Source: CAVQBP01 sp963723205
Lineage (GTDB): Bacteria; Bacteroidota; Ignavibacteria; Ignavibacteriales; Ignavibacteriaceae
DNA length: 64,000 nucleotides
Direction: 5' to 3'
Assembly (NCBI GenBank): GCA_963723205.1
Contig: CAVRQC010000006.1
Location: 124,001-188,000 of the forward strand
Position numbers and translations under genes: made by a program. This document shows, in pieces, positions 9,485 to 18,445 of this stretch (within the stretch, counting starts at the first letter, position 1; the number at the start of each line of letters is the position of its first letter). The notes beneath the pieces are model-generated. The model was not told where the DNA came from. It saw nothing but the letters and a program-made list of their open reading frames with translations, and ran no database searches.

Positions 9485-9922
9485 TTATATTTTCTTCTTA
9501 ATTTTTTTCAAGATACCGCTTCCTAAAAAATTATTTGCATTAGCAATTATAGTTTTGATTAAAACCAAAATATCTTTATCTCCTGCCCAGTTCCTTGTAA
9601 CTATCTTAGGATCAACATTATTTATAATATCATTTAACACATATGCAGATAAAGCAATATCATCCAGAAAACCAACAGGTCCTAATAATGCTTCCGGCAA
9701 TAAGTCAATGGGAGAAATAAAATAAGCAATTGCAGCATAAAGCTTTACTTTTTTTGATTCCGGGATTTCCTTATCAGTAGATAATTTTGTTAAAAGATGG
9801 AATAAATCCGGGGCTAATAAAATATACTCGCTCCATTGTTTGTTTTTTCCTGTATTTGATTCGAGCCAATCATTTATCTTTTTTCTAATTTTTTTATAAA
9901 AATCTTTTTCTTCCGGGTTCAT
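9485..9922 (-). CDS. YkvA-type DUF1232 membrane-associated protein
   Basis: A 145-residue protein containing the DUF1232 signature YFISPIDLLPEALLGPVGFL followed by DDIALSAYVLN near residues 65-100, which defines the YkvA family. The family is small, membrane-linked and widespread, with no settled biochemical role. The N-terminal third is charged and helical. It lies downstream of a region without genes and upstream of the TPR lipoprotein on the same strand, about 115 bp away, so co-transcription is possible. I can assign the family but not a function. Confidence 0.8.
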   Translation of the reverse strand: MNPEEKDFYKKIRKKINDWLESNTGKNKQWSEYILLAPDLFHLLTKLSTDKEIPESKKVKLYAAIAYFISPIDLLPEALLGPVGFLDDIALSAYVLNDIINNVDPKIVTRNWAGDKDILVLIKTIIANANNFLGSGILKKIKKKI

Positions 9923-10128
9923 TTTTTCCCTTAAATTAATAATACATCTTATTATGATGTTTTTATTTATTAAAGATAAAAATAATTTCCTAAATTTTGT
10001 TAATCGGGTCGTTAATATTAAGTATACTTAGTCTAATAGGAAACCCATTACTGATTATAATGGCATAATTTATGATTACATTTTAAAAAATAATACTAGC
10101 AAAACTTTTTTAAAATTGGGGAATCATA

Positions 10129-10320
10129 ATGGAAAAAATTAAATATCAAATCCATCAGATAATTGAGAAAGAATTTAAAGAAGCATTGGAAAAAGGGTTG
10201 CTGGATTCGTCTTCAATTGTTAGCCAGATCTGTAAATTATTTTTTGAAAAAGAAGATGACATTGTTGTAAAACCAGAACCCGTATATGGCTGTTATGAAA
10301 ATTCCAATGAATTTGAATAA
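10129..10320 (+). CDS. Small hypothetical protein, 63 aa
   Basis: A short acidic protein predicted to be mostly helical in residues 1-45 (EKIKYQIHQIIEKEFKEALE) with an acidic, proline-containing tail that includes a lone cysteine. A GGGG ribosome-like site lies 8 bases before the ATG. I do not recognise the family. It has its own upstream region of about 200 bp and no close neighbours, so it is probably monocistronic. Its length and composition suggest a soluble cytoplasmic protein. Confidence 0.5.
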   Translation: MEKIKYQIHQIIEKEFKEALEKGLLDSSSIVSQICKLFFEKEDDIVVKPEPVYGCYENSNEFE

Positions 10321-10467
10321 GATAGAAAAACTCAAGTTAATTTCCTTCATCATAATTTACTATTATTAAAGAATTCTGCCTTTCTGTATTCATTGTTACG
10401 AAATTAGTTTTAATATATTTTTACTTTTACATTTTATTTGAAATTAGTAAAAACCCGGAAGAATTAA

Positions 10468-11145
10468 ATGAAATCTGCCGTTTATATATTTAAATCAGGC
10501 CCTGTAAAATGGACAATACTTTATGTGGCTTTAATATCGGCAATATCCTTCTTTTTTGCTTCTTTCAGACCTCCTAGCATCACAGATAACCTTAATAGTT
10601 CAGCAGATTCATCAAAATATAAAGTTCAGAATTTTAAAGGGTCATCTTTACAATTGGCAAAAAATAAGAGGAAAACATCGGTTGATAAGATTAAAATAAA
10701 AAAGGAGATTATAACTGCCCCGGTTGATCTTATAAAAAAATATATGGATAAATATAAAGCTACTAATTTCAATGATTATCACTACCCTTATACGATTGAT
10801 TACCAGGAAAACTTGAAAAACAAGAATGTTATTTTTTACATTTTAGTAGATGATATTTTTGAGGAGAACGGGCAATTATATATGAAAGCTTCCAAATCAT
10901 ATCTGGGATTGAATGTTTATTTGAAAATGCAATGTAGCAGTACATTAGCAAAAAAATTAAAAGATACTCAATACTACACATATATAGTTGCCAAAATAGC
11001 CAGAATTAATAGCATATACTTTTATACTAAAGGAACTTTCTCTAAGAGAAGGTACAATGACGATACAGATGTGGATATTAATCTTGCATCTAATAATATA
11101 AATTTGATGGTTACGGGAAGGTGCCTGGATATTTTTGAAAAATAA
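10468..11145 (+). CDS. Hypothetical single-pass membrane protein
   Basis: A 225-residue protein with one membrane segment (about 14-30), so probably anchored with a periplasmic body. Residues 35-75 are a lysine-rich linker. The remainder looks like a compact beta-rich domain, with alternating strands such as VIFYILVDDIF and QYYTYIVAKIARI, which could be an OB-fold-like module; this is only an impression. No family is recognised. It is isolated, with ~150 bp gaps on both sides. Confidence 0.6.
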   Translation: MKSAVYIFKSGPVKWTILYVALISAISFFFASFRPPSITDNLNSSADSSKYKVQNFKGSSLQLAKNKRKTSVDKIKIKKEIITAPVDLIKKYMDKYKATNFNDYHYPYTIDYQENLKNKNVIFYILVDDIFEENGQLYMKASKSYLGLNVYLKMQCSSTLAKKLKDTQYYTYIVAKIARINSIYFYTKGTFSKRRYNDDTDVDINLASNNINLMVTGRCLDIFEK

Positions 11146-11352
11146 TCTCTCCTTAGTTTCGCAATTCAATTCGGACAATTCTAAACACTACGGGGAACAA
11201 ATCACAACCTGGATTTCGTCTAAGTATTAAATGAAACAAATTGTTTTCAAAATGAGTAAAAACCACTAAAAAAGGAATTAATCCATTTATTTAATTTGTT
11301 TTATTCCTGCTAAAAAATTTTATTAAAATTGCATGGAAAATAAATAGCCACT

Positions 11353-11781
11353 ATGAATTTAAAACTTTTACAATTTTTTTCTGATAAAAAACCTTTCAAT
11401 TTAAAAATTATAATTGCTTCTCTATTTTTAGTATTGTCTGCTATTGCACCTTCATTATTATTCGGAAATGAAATTCAAATAAATAATACCGATAAAAAAG
11501 ACCGGACCGTAGAGTTGTCTTCATTTAAATTAGAACAAAATTATCCCAACCCGTTTAATCCAGCAACCCAAATAATATATTATATACCTGTTGAGAGTCA
11601 TGTAAAATTAAAAGTGTATAATGTCCTTGGTAATGAAGTTGCCACTCTGGTTGATGAAGAAAAACCTGCCGGAGAATATTCAGTAAAATTTAATGCATCT
11701 GGTTTATCAAGCGGTGTATACATATACAGGCTTCAAACTAACTATTCTACAATTACAAAAAAGATGACATTTCTTAAATAA
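11353..11781 (+). CDS. Short T9SS type A sorting-domain protein with almost no cargo
   Basis: A 142-residue protein with a hydrophobic export segment (about 18-38), a ~15-residue linker, and a complete Por secretion C-terminal domain from about residue 56. That domain contains LEQNYPNPFNPATQI, LKVYNVLGNEVATLV and SGVYIYRLQ, ending TKKMTFLK. Such domains target proteins through the type IX secretion system to the cell surface or medium. The usual cargo of hundreds of residues is missing. It could be a processed remnant or a small surface peptide. No T9SS machinery genes are in the window. Confidence 0.8.
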   Translation: MNLKLLQFFSDKKPFNLKIIIASLFLVLSAIAPSLLFGNEIQINNTDKKDRTVELSSFKLEQNYPNPFNPATQIIYYIPVESHVKLKVYNVLGNEVATLVDEEKPAGEYSVKFNASGLSSGVYIYRLQTNYSTITKKMTFLK

Positions 11782-12052
11782 GATTCTTAGTACATAATTC
11801 AGAAGATCTTAAAGGATTTTGTTAAGCCTTCCTGCAAGGTTAATTCTATAAAGTCTCCCGAATATAATACTTAACACACCTCTCATAAATTCTCAAAAAA
11901 ACACATTTTAGTGGTATTATTTTTGAAATTTTTAGCAAACATCCGTATCAGCACATAAATTTATTTTGACGAAAGATAACTAAAAAGCGGAAAATTAAAA
12001 CAGAATAATCAATATTAAGAGATAAGAAACTATTAAAGGGAAAAAGTAATAA

Positions 12053-12157
12053 ATGGAATATTTGGTAATATTTGCCTGTATAATTTTCCTTATTGTACTT
12101 TTGAAATCCATTGTGGATGACAGAAAAAGCGACATCTATAAAAGAAATAGTTTATAG
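12053..12157 (+). CDS. Tiny single-pass membrane protein, 34 aa
   Basis: ATG at 12053 opens 34 codons ending in TAG at 12155-12157. A purine-rich AAAGGGAAAAAG lies before it, a fair ribosome site. Residues 3-18 (YLVIFACIIFLIVLLK) form one membrane helix followed by a charged, basic tail, the layout of many bacterial small membrane proteins. It lies 42 bp before the M23 peptidase and may be co-transcribed with it. No homologue is known to me; coding status is a reasoned guess. Confidence 0.45.
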   Translation: MEYLVIFACIIFLIVLLKSIVDDRKSDIYKRNSL

Positions 12158-12205
12158 TACCGGTTAAATGGATTAAAAAAATCCAACGTAAACAAAAGGA
12201 TGCTT

Positions 12206-13105
12206 ATGAAAAAAATTTACTATTTCTCTGAAGAAAAAACGCAATTCATTAAAATAAAAAATCTTAAGTCAAAATTCTATATTATCCTGCCTGTAATAAT
12301 CATAATATTCGGTTTAACCTTATTTGAAGCCGGGCAATTTTTTGAAACCGGGAATCAAAAAGAGCACGATAATTTAAAGAAAAAAGTCAATGAAATTTTA
12401 ACTTTATATAAAAATTTAAATACAGAATTAGACAGCATAGCTTCAAAGAACAATTCTTTAAGAGTAGCTGTTAATCTTTCACCATTATCAAGAGATGAGA
12501 TGCAGGTTGGAATCGGCGGCGGCTCCTTTGATAATTCAATAGACTTTTTATCAGGCAATAAAGATATTAAACTTAGCGAAGCTGTTTCTTTTGTTGATGA
12601 AGTATCCAGGAAGCTCTCTTTTGAAAAAGCTCAATTCAACGAAATCAGAGACCAGCTGAAAAACAATCGGGATCTCTCAGCATGTATTCCTGCTATTAAA
12701 CCCTGCGGCGGCGATTTATCCGACAGGTTTGGAATGAGAATGCATCCTATTCTTCATCGTTTAAGAATGCACGAGGGTATCGATATTGTAACTAATACAG
12801 GAACCCCTATTCATGTAACCGGAAACGGTATTGTCCAGTTTACCGGGTATAACGGTGGATTTGGATTATCTGTAATTGTAAATCATGGTTATGGCTATAG
12901 GACTATCTATGCACACTTGTCTAAAGTGAAAGTAAAACGCGGAGCACGATTACACAGAGGAGATATTGTAGGATTATCAGGTAGTTCTGGCTTATCGACT
13001 GGTCCCCATCTTCATTATGAGGTTCAACATAATGGGGTAAAGCTTAATCCTGAACATTTTTTCTTCAAAAAATTCAACTATTTCGTTGATTTAGCTCAGA
13101 AATAA
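12206..13105 (+). CDS. M23 (LytM-type) peptidase, membrane-anchored
   Basis: A 299-residue protein with one N-terminal membrane anchor (about 25-43), a coiled-coil segment (about 50-150) and a C-terminal zinc peptidase domain. Metal-site motifs are HEGID (H189, D193) and PHLHYE (H268, H270), with the GYRTIYAHLS strand between. It probably cuts peptidoglycan cross-bridges in the periplasm, or acts as an amidase activator; all ligands are present, so activity is expected. I chose ATG 12206 over ATG 12200 because AAAAGGA then sits at a proper distance. The YYFSEEKTQFIKIK start is typical of Bacteroidota homologues. Confidence 0.88.
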   Translation: MKKIYYFSEEKTQFIKIKNLKSKFYIILPVIIIIFGLTLFEAGQFFETGNQKEHDNLKKKVNEILTLYKNLNTELDSIASKNNSLRVAVNLSPLSRDEMQVGIGGGSFDNSIDFLSGNKDIKLSEAVSFVDEVSRKLSFEKAQFNEIRDQLKNNRDLSACIPAIKPCGGDLSDRFGMRMHPILHRLRMHEGIDIVTNTGTPIHVTGNGIVQFTGYNGGFGLSVIVNHGYGYRTIYAHLSKVKVKRGARLHRGDIVGLSGSSGLSTGPHLHYEVQHNGVKLNPEHFFFKKFNYFVDLAQK

Positions 13106-13127
13106 TAACACCGGAATTTAGATTTTC

Positions 13128-13343
13128 TTAATTGAATTTGTTGTTTATTTCATCTTTACTATCCACATTTCCAACCATAATTTGCTCAATACGCCATCTG
13201 TCCCTGGAATTAGGAATGTTTTTCGAGTTATTATAGATTTTATATTCACAGGAAGGTTTCCCTTCATTCAGCTTTTGATGAATAATACTTGTTCTATTAT
13301 AGATTTCATAATATCCATCATTACCTATAAAACACTTTGGCAT
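13128..13343 (-). CDS. Small hypothetical protein, 71 aa
   Basis: A minus-strand gene with a textbook AAAGGAG ribosome site six bases before its ATG, which strongly supports translation. The 71-residue product (MPKCFIGNDGYYEIYNRTSI...) is polar, has two cysteines and no membrane segment or signal. It reads like a small cytoplasmic protein with repeated tyrosine/aspartate pairs. I do not recognise the family. It is convergent with the M23 gene 22 bp away. Confidence 0.6.
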   Translation of the reverse strand: MPKCFIGNDGYYEIYNRTSIIHQKLNEGKPSCEYKIYNNSKNIPNSRDRWRIEQIMVGNVDSKDEINNKFN

Positions 13344-13542
13344 TTAGAACTCCTTTTTTAAATGGATGTTTTCTATGGTTGAGACGATTAATATGCCTGT
13401 TATAAATGATGATTTTTGAACGTTTTAGCCCACATGCATACCGAAAAATGTTTCAAGGTAAGACTATTTCTTTAGAAATAACAAACTGTGTAATAGTTAA
13501 AATTATAACTGAGAATAAAATGCTGATAAAAACTTAAATGTC

Positions 13543-13932
13543 TTAATAACTGTTTTTTACATTTTCTTCAAAATTTATTAAAGCATTTTCAACAGCAGTA
13601 TGCATTTCATGGGTAGTAAAAGGTTTTAGGAGATAACCGTAAGGTTTGGTAAACGCGGCTCTATCAATAGTCTTTTCATCTGACAAAGCTGTAAGAAAAA
13701 CAATTGGTATGTTAAATTTTTGGCTAATTATTTCTGCGGCTTCTATTCCGTCTGTTAATCCTTTTAACATTATATCCATTAAAATTAAATCGGGTTTATT
13801 CTTTTCAACCTGTTTAACGGCATCTTCACCGCTATTAACAACTGCAGTAACTTTGTACCCGATAGATTCCAATGTTTTTTTAATGTTTAACGCTACGATA
13901 TTTTCATCTTCAGCTACTAATATCTTTGTCAT
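13543..13932 (-). CDS. Single-domain response regulator (CheY-like receiver)
   Basis: A 129-residue receiver domain without an output domain. Conserved residues are the acidic pair in AEDE (E8/D9), the phospho-acceptor D53 in LILMDIM, T81 in FLTAL and K103 in LLKPF. It would be phosphorylated by a histidine kinase and act by binding a partner or another kinase. The DGIEAAEII stretch after D53 resembles receivers found in hybrid PAS-kinase networks. No kinase is adjacent, so the partner is encoded elsewhere. An intergenic region of 353 bp lies upstream. Confidence 0.9.
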   Translation of the reverse strand: MTKILVAEDENIVALNIKKTLESIGYKVTAVVNSGEDAVKQVEKNKPDLILMDIMLKGLTDGIEAAEIISQKFNIPIVFLTALSDEKTIDRAAFTKPYGYLLKPFTTHEMHTAVENALINFEENVKNSY

Positions 13933-14285
13933 AAATACCTCATTCTTTGTTCATTTAATTAAAAACCAGAATGAATACTAAAGAAAACACAAAAACCCGG
14001 CCAATTTTTATTTCAAAATAAATAAATCATTAATAGATTAAAAATAAAATCGCTAACTCCTAGATGAATATCACTTTTGAATTATTTGCCCAGCAATAGT
14101 GTTAATTCGCACATTTTACTAATATTTTTTGTTGAGACCGAATAGAAGAGATTAACTGATTCGACAAAATGTACGCATAAAATAGACCAAAAGGTCGTTT
14201 TTATACTAATACGGTATACCCAATATCTTCAAAAATTTTTCGTAAATTTGAAGAAATTTTAATCTTATTTATTTATGGAATATAG
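13933..14285. other. 353-bp gene-free region
   Basis: AT-rich divergent spacer between the receiver gene (minus) and the flippase-like gene (plus). It must contain promoters for both. A nine-codon reading frame (ATG 14275 to TAA 14301) overlaps the TTG start of the next gene. No hairpins, RNA genes or repeats were recognised. Confidence 0.4.
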
Positions 14286-15263
14286 TTGCTCGAAAAAGTA
14301 AGAAAAAATATCCTCATTTTATTATCATTCTCTATTCTATTTTATATTATACTAACCATTTACGGTAATTTTAATAGTGTACTTCGGTCATTCGAACATT
14401 TTAATTTTTTTCTTCTCCCGGTATTACTCACTCTTTCTTTTTTAACTTTTTTTACCAGATTTTATAAGTGGCACTATTATATACGTTTATTAAAAATAAA
14501 CCTCTCTTACCGTGAATCATTTATAATTTTTATGTCCAGCTTAATAATGCTTGCAACACCCGGTGCATTAGGAGAGTTATTTAAATCATATTTAGTAAAA
14601 CAAATAACCGGAGAACAAATAAGTAAAACAGCACCAATAATTTTTTCAGAAAGGATAACCGATTTTATTTCGGTAATATTTATTGCACTAGCAGGGGCAA
14701 TATTATATAATTATGGAATTTTTATAATGACTCTCCTGATAATTATTTTTTTGGTCCTGATTATTTTTATTAGTAATAAAAAGGTCTCAATAAAATTTAT
14801 AAGTCTTTTGTCCAGTATTAAGTTTTTACATAAATATTTGTCAAAAATAAATATTGCTTATGAAAGCTTTCACTCGATGTTGAAAGGGAAATCTCTTTTT
14901 CTTATGCTTATTATTAGTATAATATCCTGGTCATTTGAGTGTCTTAGTTTTTATATTATATTAAAATCATTAGGCTTAACTATAACTGTAATGTGGGCAG
15001 GATTTGTATATGCTTTTGGAACAATTATCGGTTCTTTAACAATGCTGCCCGGTGGTGTCGGAGTAACCGATGGTTCATTTGTTTTTTTAATAGTTCAAAA
15101 AGGATTCTCAAAAGATGTAGCTGTTGCTTCAACTTTTATAATCAGGGCAGTTACACTATGGTTTGCAGTTGGTGTTGGTGCAATCTTCATTTTCTTTTAC
15201 AAAAGCTGGTTTTCTGATTTATATAACGGTTATAATATTTTAAGTCTGGACAATGATGAATAG
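14286..15263 (+). CDS. Flippase-like membrane protein (LPG synthase TM / YbhN family)
   Basis: A 325-residue integral membrane protein of about eight helices in the lysylphosphatidylglycerol synthase transmembrane (UPF0104) superfamily. It shows the family signatures TPGALGELFKSYLV near residue 95, SERITDFISV and LPGGVGVTDGSFVFL near residue 256. Members move lipids or lipid-linked groups across the inner membrane; the substrate here is unknown. The start is TTG at 14286; the nearby ATG 14275 is out of frame. It overlaps the following radical SAM gene by 11 bases, which suggests coupled translation and a shared pathway. Confidence 0.82.
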   Translation: MLEKVRKNILILLSFSILFYIILTIYGNFNSVLRSFEHFNFFLLPVLLTLSFLTFFTRFYKWHYYIRLLKINLSYRESFIIFMSSLIMLATPGALGELFKSYLVKQITGEQISKTAPIIFSERITDFISVIFIALAGAILYNYGIFIMTLLIIIFLVLIIFISNKKVSIKFISLLSSIKFLHKYLSKINIAYESFHSMLKGKSLFLMLIISIISWSFECLSFYIILKSLGLTITVMWAGFVYAFGTIIGSLTMLPGGVGVTDGSFVFLIVQKGFSKDVAVASTFIIRAVTLWFAVGVGAIFIFFYKSWFSDLYNGYNILSLDNDE

Positions 15264-16293
15264 ACATGTATTTGAATTTTATCTTTCCATTTGGCAAAGA
15301 ATCCCGATAAATATCCAGAATAAAATTTCGGAATGGCTTAAGTACAGATTCAATCCTAATACCCTTAATCCGAAACTACCGAATGCTGCGGTTATAGATC
15401 CAATAAATATTTGTAATCTTGATTGTCCTCTCTGTGCATCAAAAAATCAAAATTATGAAAAAGGGAAAATGTCCTTTGATACATTCAAAATGGTCCTCGA
15501 TAAAATCCCGTCGTTAAGAGTTCTGGTTCTGTTTAATTGGGGCGAACCTCTACTGCATCATGAAATTTTCAACATTATAAAAGAATCGGTTTCCCGGAAT
15601 ATTTATACTATTACTCATACTAATTTAAGCTTTAAGCAAAAACCCGAATTTTTCGAAGAATTAATAAATTCTGGACTCCACCAGCTTGTAATTTCTGCTG
15701 ACGGTGCCTCTCAAGAGACTTATGAAAAGTACAGGGTAAAGGGCCGCTTTGATTGGATAACTGAGAATATTAAAATGGCAGTCAATGCAAAGAAGAAATT
15801 AAAGAAGAGGGATCCGAAAATAGTCTGGAAATTTATTGTTAATAAATTTAACGAGCACGAAATAGACTATGCAAAAAAATTAGCAAAAGAATTGGGTATT
15901 AAAATTTCATTTGACAAAATGGGATTGGCCGATGATATACCCGATTTAACTTTTGCCGGAACTCTTGATGAAAGAAAGAAGCAATGGCTTCCTGAAAATC
16001 AAGAATATGTTATGGATTTTTATAAAAACGGGGAAAAGTTCCCGATTAATAACAAACCGTGCAACCAGCTCTTTACTTCAACAGTTATTAATCCTGATGG
16101 AAAAGTTACACCTTGCTGCTGGGTTACGAGTAAAGAAAATGTCTGGGGAGATTTGACTAAAGAATCGTTTGAGGAGATATGGAATAATGAAAAATACAGA
16201 TATTCAAGAAGCTTATTCAATAAGCTAAATTATGATGGGGAAACTAACTATACTGTTTGCACAAAGTGTGAAATATTCAAAAGAATTCGATAA
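15253..16293 (+). CDS. Radical SAM/SPASM domain protein
   Basis: A 346-residue enzyme with the [4Fe-4S]-binding CNLDCPLC motif (C54, C58, C61) at the start of a radical SAM barrel. A GEPLLH strand near residue 98 follows, and a C-terminal SPASM-type cysteine cluster (GKVTPCCWV and VCTKCEIFK) that would hold one or two auxiliary clusters. Such enzymes do radical chemistry on peptides, sugars or lipids. The gene overlaps the upstream flippase-like gene by 11 bases, so the pair may modify and translocate an envelope molecule; that link is inference. ATG 15253 or 15256 could be the start. Confidence 0.85.
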   Translation: MMNRHVFEFYLSIWQRIPINIQNKISEWLKYRFNPNTLNPKLPNAAVIDPINICNLDCPLCASKNQNYEKGKMSFDTFKMVLDKIPSLRVLVLFNWGEPLLHHEIFNIIKESVSRNIYTITHTNLSFKQKPEFFEELINSGLHQLVISADGASQETYEKYRVKGRFDWITENIKMAVNAKKKLKKRDPKIVWKFIVNKFNEHEIDYAKKLAKELGIKISFDKMGLADDIPDLTFAGTLDERKKQWLPENQEYVMDFYKNGEKFPINNKPCNQLFTSTVINPDGKVTPCCWVTSKENVWGDLTKESFEEIWNNEKYRYSRSLFNKLNYDGETNYTVCTKCEIFKRIR

Positions 16294-16308
16294 CAGCAGA
16301 ATATTTAA

Positions 16309-16653
16309 CTAAGAAAACATTCCGGATAGCCATTCTATTTCCCTAAAAATATTTTCAACTTTTTCCGGGTTAACAACCGTAAAACCGGATCTTATCCGCT
16401 GATTATTATAAGTTATGAAAAATATTTCTTTTCTTGATGGTCTTGAAAAATCAAGTGGATACCAGCACAAAAAATTACCTGTTCCCCAGATTCTCCATTT
16501 ACCATTTATTAATGTTGGTTCTTTTATTTCAATTTTTTCAATGTCTTTAAATAAAATATTTTTTGAACCAAAAGGGAAATAGTAATTTTTTGGTCTAATC
16601 GAATCGTCTCTGATTTCAACCAAATTATCTTTATATAATATTTCTTCTTTCAT
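16309..16653 (-). CDS. Hypothetical protein, possible PH-like fold
   Basis: A 114-residue protein if translation starts at the ATG complement at 16651-16653. An upstream in-frame ATG (16731) would add 26 hydrophobic-basic residues with a less likely composition. The product is beta-rich (YKDNLVEIRDDSIRP, NILFKDIEKIEIKE, EIFFITYNN) and ends in an amphipathic helix (PEKVENIFREIEWL), a pattern seen in bacterial PH-like domains. No signal or membrane segment follows from the shorter start. Family assignment is tentative and function unknown. It is convergent with the radical SAM gene. Confidence 0.5.
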   Translation of the reverse strand: MKEEILYKDNLVEIRDDSIRPKNYYFPFGSKNILFKDIEKIEIKEPTLINGKWRIWGTGNFLCWYPLDFSRPSRKEIFFITYNNQRIRSGFTVVNPEKVENIFREIEWLSGMFS

Positions 16654-16815
16654 TTCAATTAAATTTTTAATTTTTTTACATAAAAAATTTCTATCCAAAT
16701 AAACATTTCTTAGAATTAAACTCAATATCATTCATATTAACGAATAGTATTATTTGTTATTCTTGATTAATTTTATATAAATTCTTTATTTCCAAGTTTA
16801 ATTTTGGAGGGGAAA

Positions 16816-18276
16816 ATGACCTCATTAAAAAAAATTACGATAATTGTTATCTTAATTATTTTCACTGGTTTTGGATATGCAATGCAAAATAATACCAAAG
16901 CCACTAAAGCAGATACATCATATAATGGAATCTGGCAGGGGATGCTCGATTTAGGCGGTGAAAATAATTTAAGTATTGTCTTTCATATTTCGGATGGAGC
17001 AGATTCCTTAACTGGAGCATTAGATAGTCCCGATCAAGGTGCCTTTGGTATACCCGTTACTTCCATAGAAATTTCCTCCGACAGTATCAGGTTAAATGTC
17101 CAAGCATTGAATGGATATTACTTAGGGGAACTTCAAAAGGATAGTTTAAAAATATCAGGTATATGGAATCAAAACGGAATGTCATTTCCTTTGATCTTAA
17201 AGAAAACGAATAAAGTTGAAGAAGTTAAAAGGCCGCAGGAGCCGAAAAAACCTTATCCTTATAAAGAAGAAGAAGTTAAATTCCAAAACAAAGAAGCAGA
17301 TATTACTCTTGCAGGTACTTTAACGTTACCTGAATCAGGGAATAATTTTCCAGCTGTAGTTCTTATTACCGGTTCTGGTTCTCAGGATAGAAACGAAACA
17401 ATTATGAACCACAAACCTTTTTTAGTGTTAGCCAATTATTTAACACGAAGAGGAATTGCTGTTCTGCGTTATGATGACAGAGGTTTTGGAGAATCCGGTG
17501 GAAAATTCAGCACTGCAACAACTCAGGATTTTGTTACCGATGCGCTATCCGCGGTTGATTATCTCTTATCAAGAAAAGAAGTAAATCCGAAAGAGATTGG
17601 ATTAATCGGTCATAGTGAAGGAGGCTTAATTGCACCTTTAGCTGCTGTTAAATCAGATAAAGTGGATTTTATAGTGTTAATGGCTGGTCCCGGCTTACCA
17701 GGCGAAGATATTCTAAAAATGCAGTCGGATCTTATTCTGAAAGCAAACGGTGCAGCTGAGGACTATATACGAAAAACCGAAGCTCTTAACAATGCAGCCT
17801 ATACACTTATTAAAACAGAAAAAGACAGTATAAAATTACGGAAAAAATTAGATAGTCTGTTTAATAATTATATAAATAGTTTTCCGGAGAATGAGAGAGC
17901 GAAGCTTGGCAAGGATCCGGAAAAGATTTTTGAATCCCAAATTAATTTTATTACTTCACCCTGGTTTAAATATTTTTTAACTTATGATCCTAGACCAACC
18001 TTAAATAAAGTTAAAGTTCCGGTACTGGCAATATATGGTTCTAAAGATTTACAGGTTCCGCCTAAGGAAGATTTGGAAGCTGTTTCAAAAGCTTTAAACG
18101 AAGGAGGAAATAAATATTTTAAGGTAGAAGAACTGCCGGGCTTAAATCATTTATTCCAGACAGCAAATACCGGATCACCGGCTGAATATGCTAAAATTGA
18201 AGAGACTATCGCACCAAAAGCATTGAATGTAATTGGAGATTGGATACTAAAAACAGTAAATAAAGGGAAATATTAA
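16816..18276 (+). CDS. Secreted alpha/beta hydrolase with N-terminal beta domain
   Basis: A 486-residue protein with an export signal (about 5-22), a ~110-residue beta-rich N-terminal domain (GIWQGMLDLGGENNLSIVFH onward), and a C-terminal alpha/beta hydrolase. Features are the oxyanion-side VLITGSGSQDRNE, nucleophile S267 in IGHSEGG, an acid near IYGSKDLQVPP and a histidine in LPGLNHLF. This is a serine esterase or peptidase acting outside the cytoplasm; the substrate is unknown. The start is ATG 16816, preceded by GGAGGGG, rather than the in-frame TTG at 16804. It appears to be a single-gene unit. Confidence 0.87.
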   Translation: MTSLKKITIIVILIIFTGFGYAMQNNTKATKADTSYNGIWQGMLDLGGENNLSIVFHISDGADSLTGALDSPDQGAFGIPVTSIEISSDSIRLNVQALNGYYLGELQKDSLKISGIWNQNGMSFPLILKKTNKVEEVKRPQEPKKPYPYKEEEVKFQNKEADITLAGTLTLPESGNNFPAVVLITGSGSQDRNETIMNHKPFLVLANYLTRRGIAVLRYDDRGFGESGGKFSTATTQDFVTDALSAVDYLLSRKEVNPKEIGLIGHSEGGLIAPLAAVKSDKVDFIVLMAGPGLPGEDILKMQSDLILKANGAAEDYIRKTEALNNAAYTLIKTEKDSIKLRKKLDSLFNNYINSFPENERAKLGKDPEKIFESQINFITSPWFKYFLTYDPRPTLNKVKVPVLAIYGSKDLQVPPKEDLEAVSKALNEGGNKYFKVEELPGLNHLFQTANTGSPAEYAKIEETIAPKALNVIGDWILKTVNKGKY

Positions 18277-18445
18277 TCCAAGAAAAAAGAAGATTTTATA
18301 AAAAAAACAGTCGGAAGTAATTTAATCCGTGTAACTTTCTTGAAATTTATTGGTGCAGCTAACATTTTGTTTTCTTTTACATACTTACATTGATTCAGGA
18401 TTAAAAGAAAATTAAATTCAGTTTCTTTATAAATAAATAATACAA

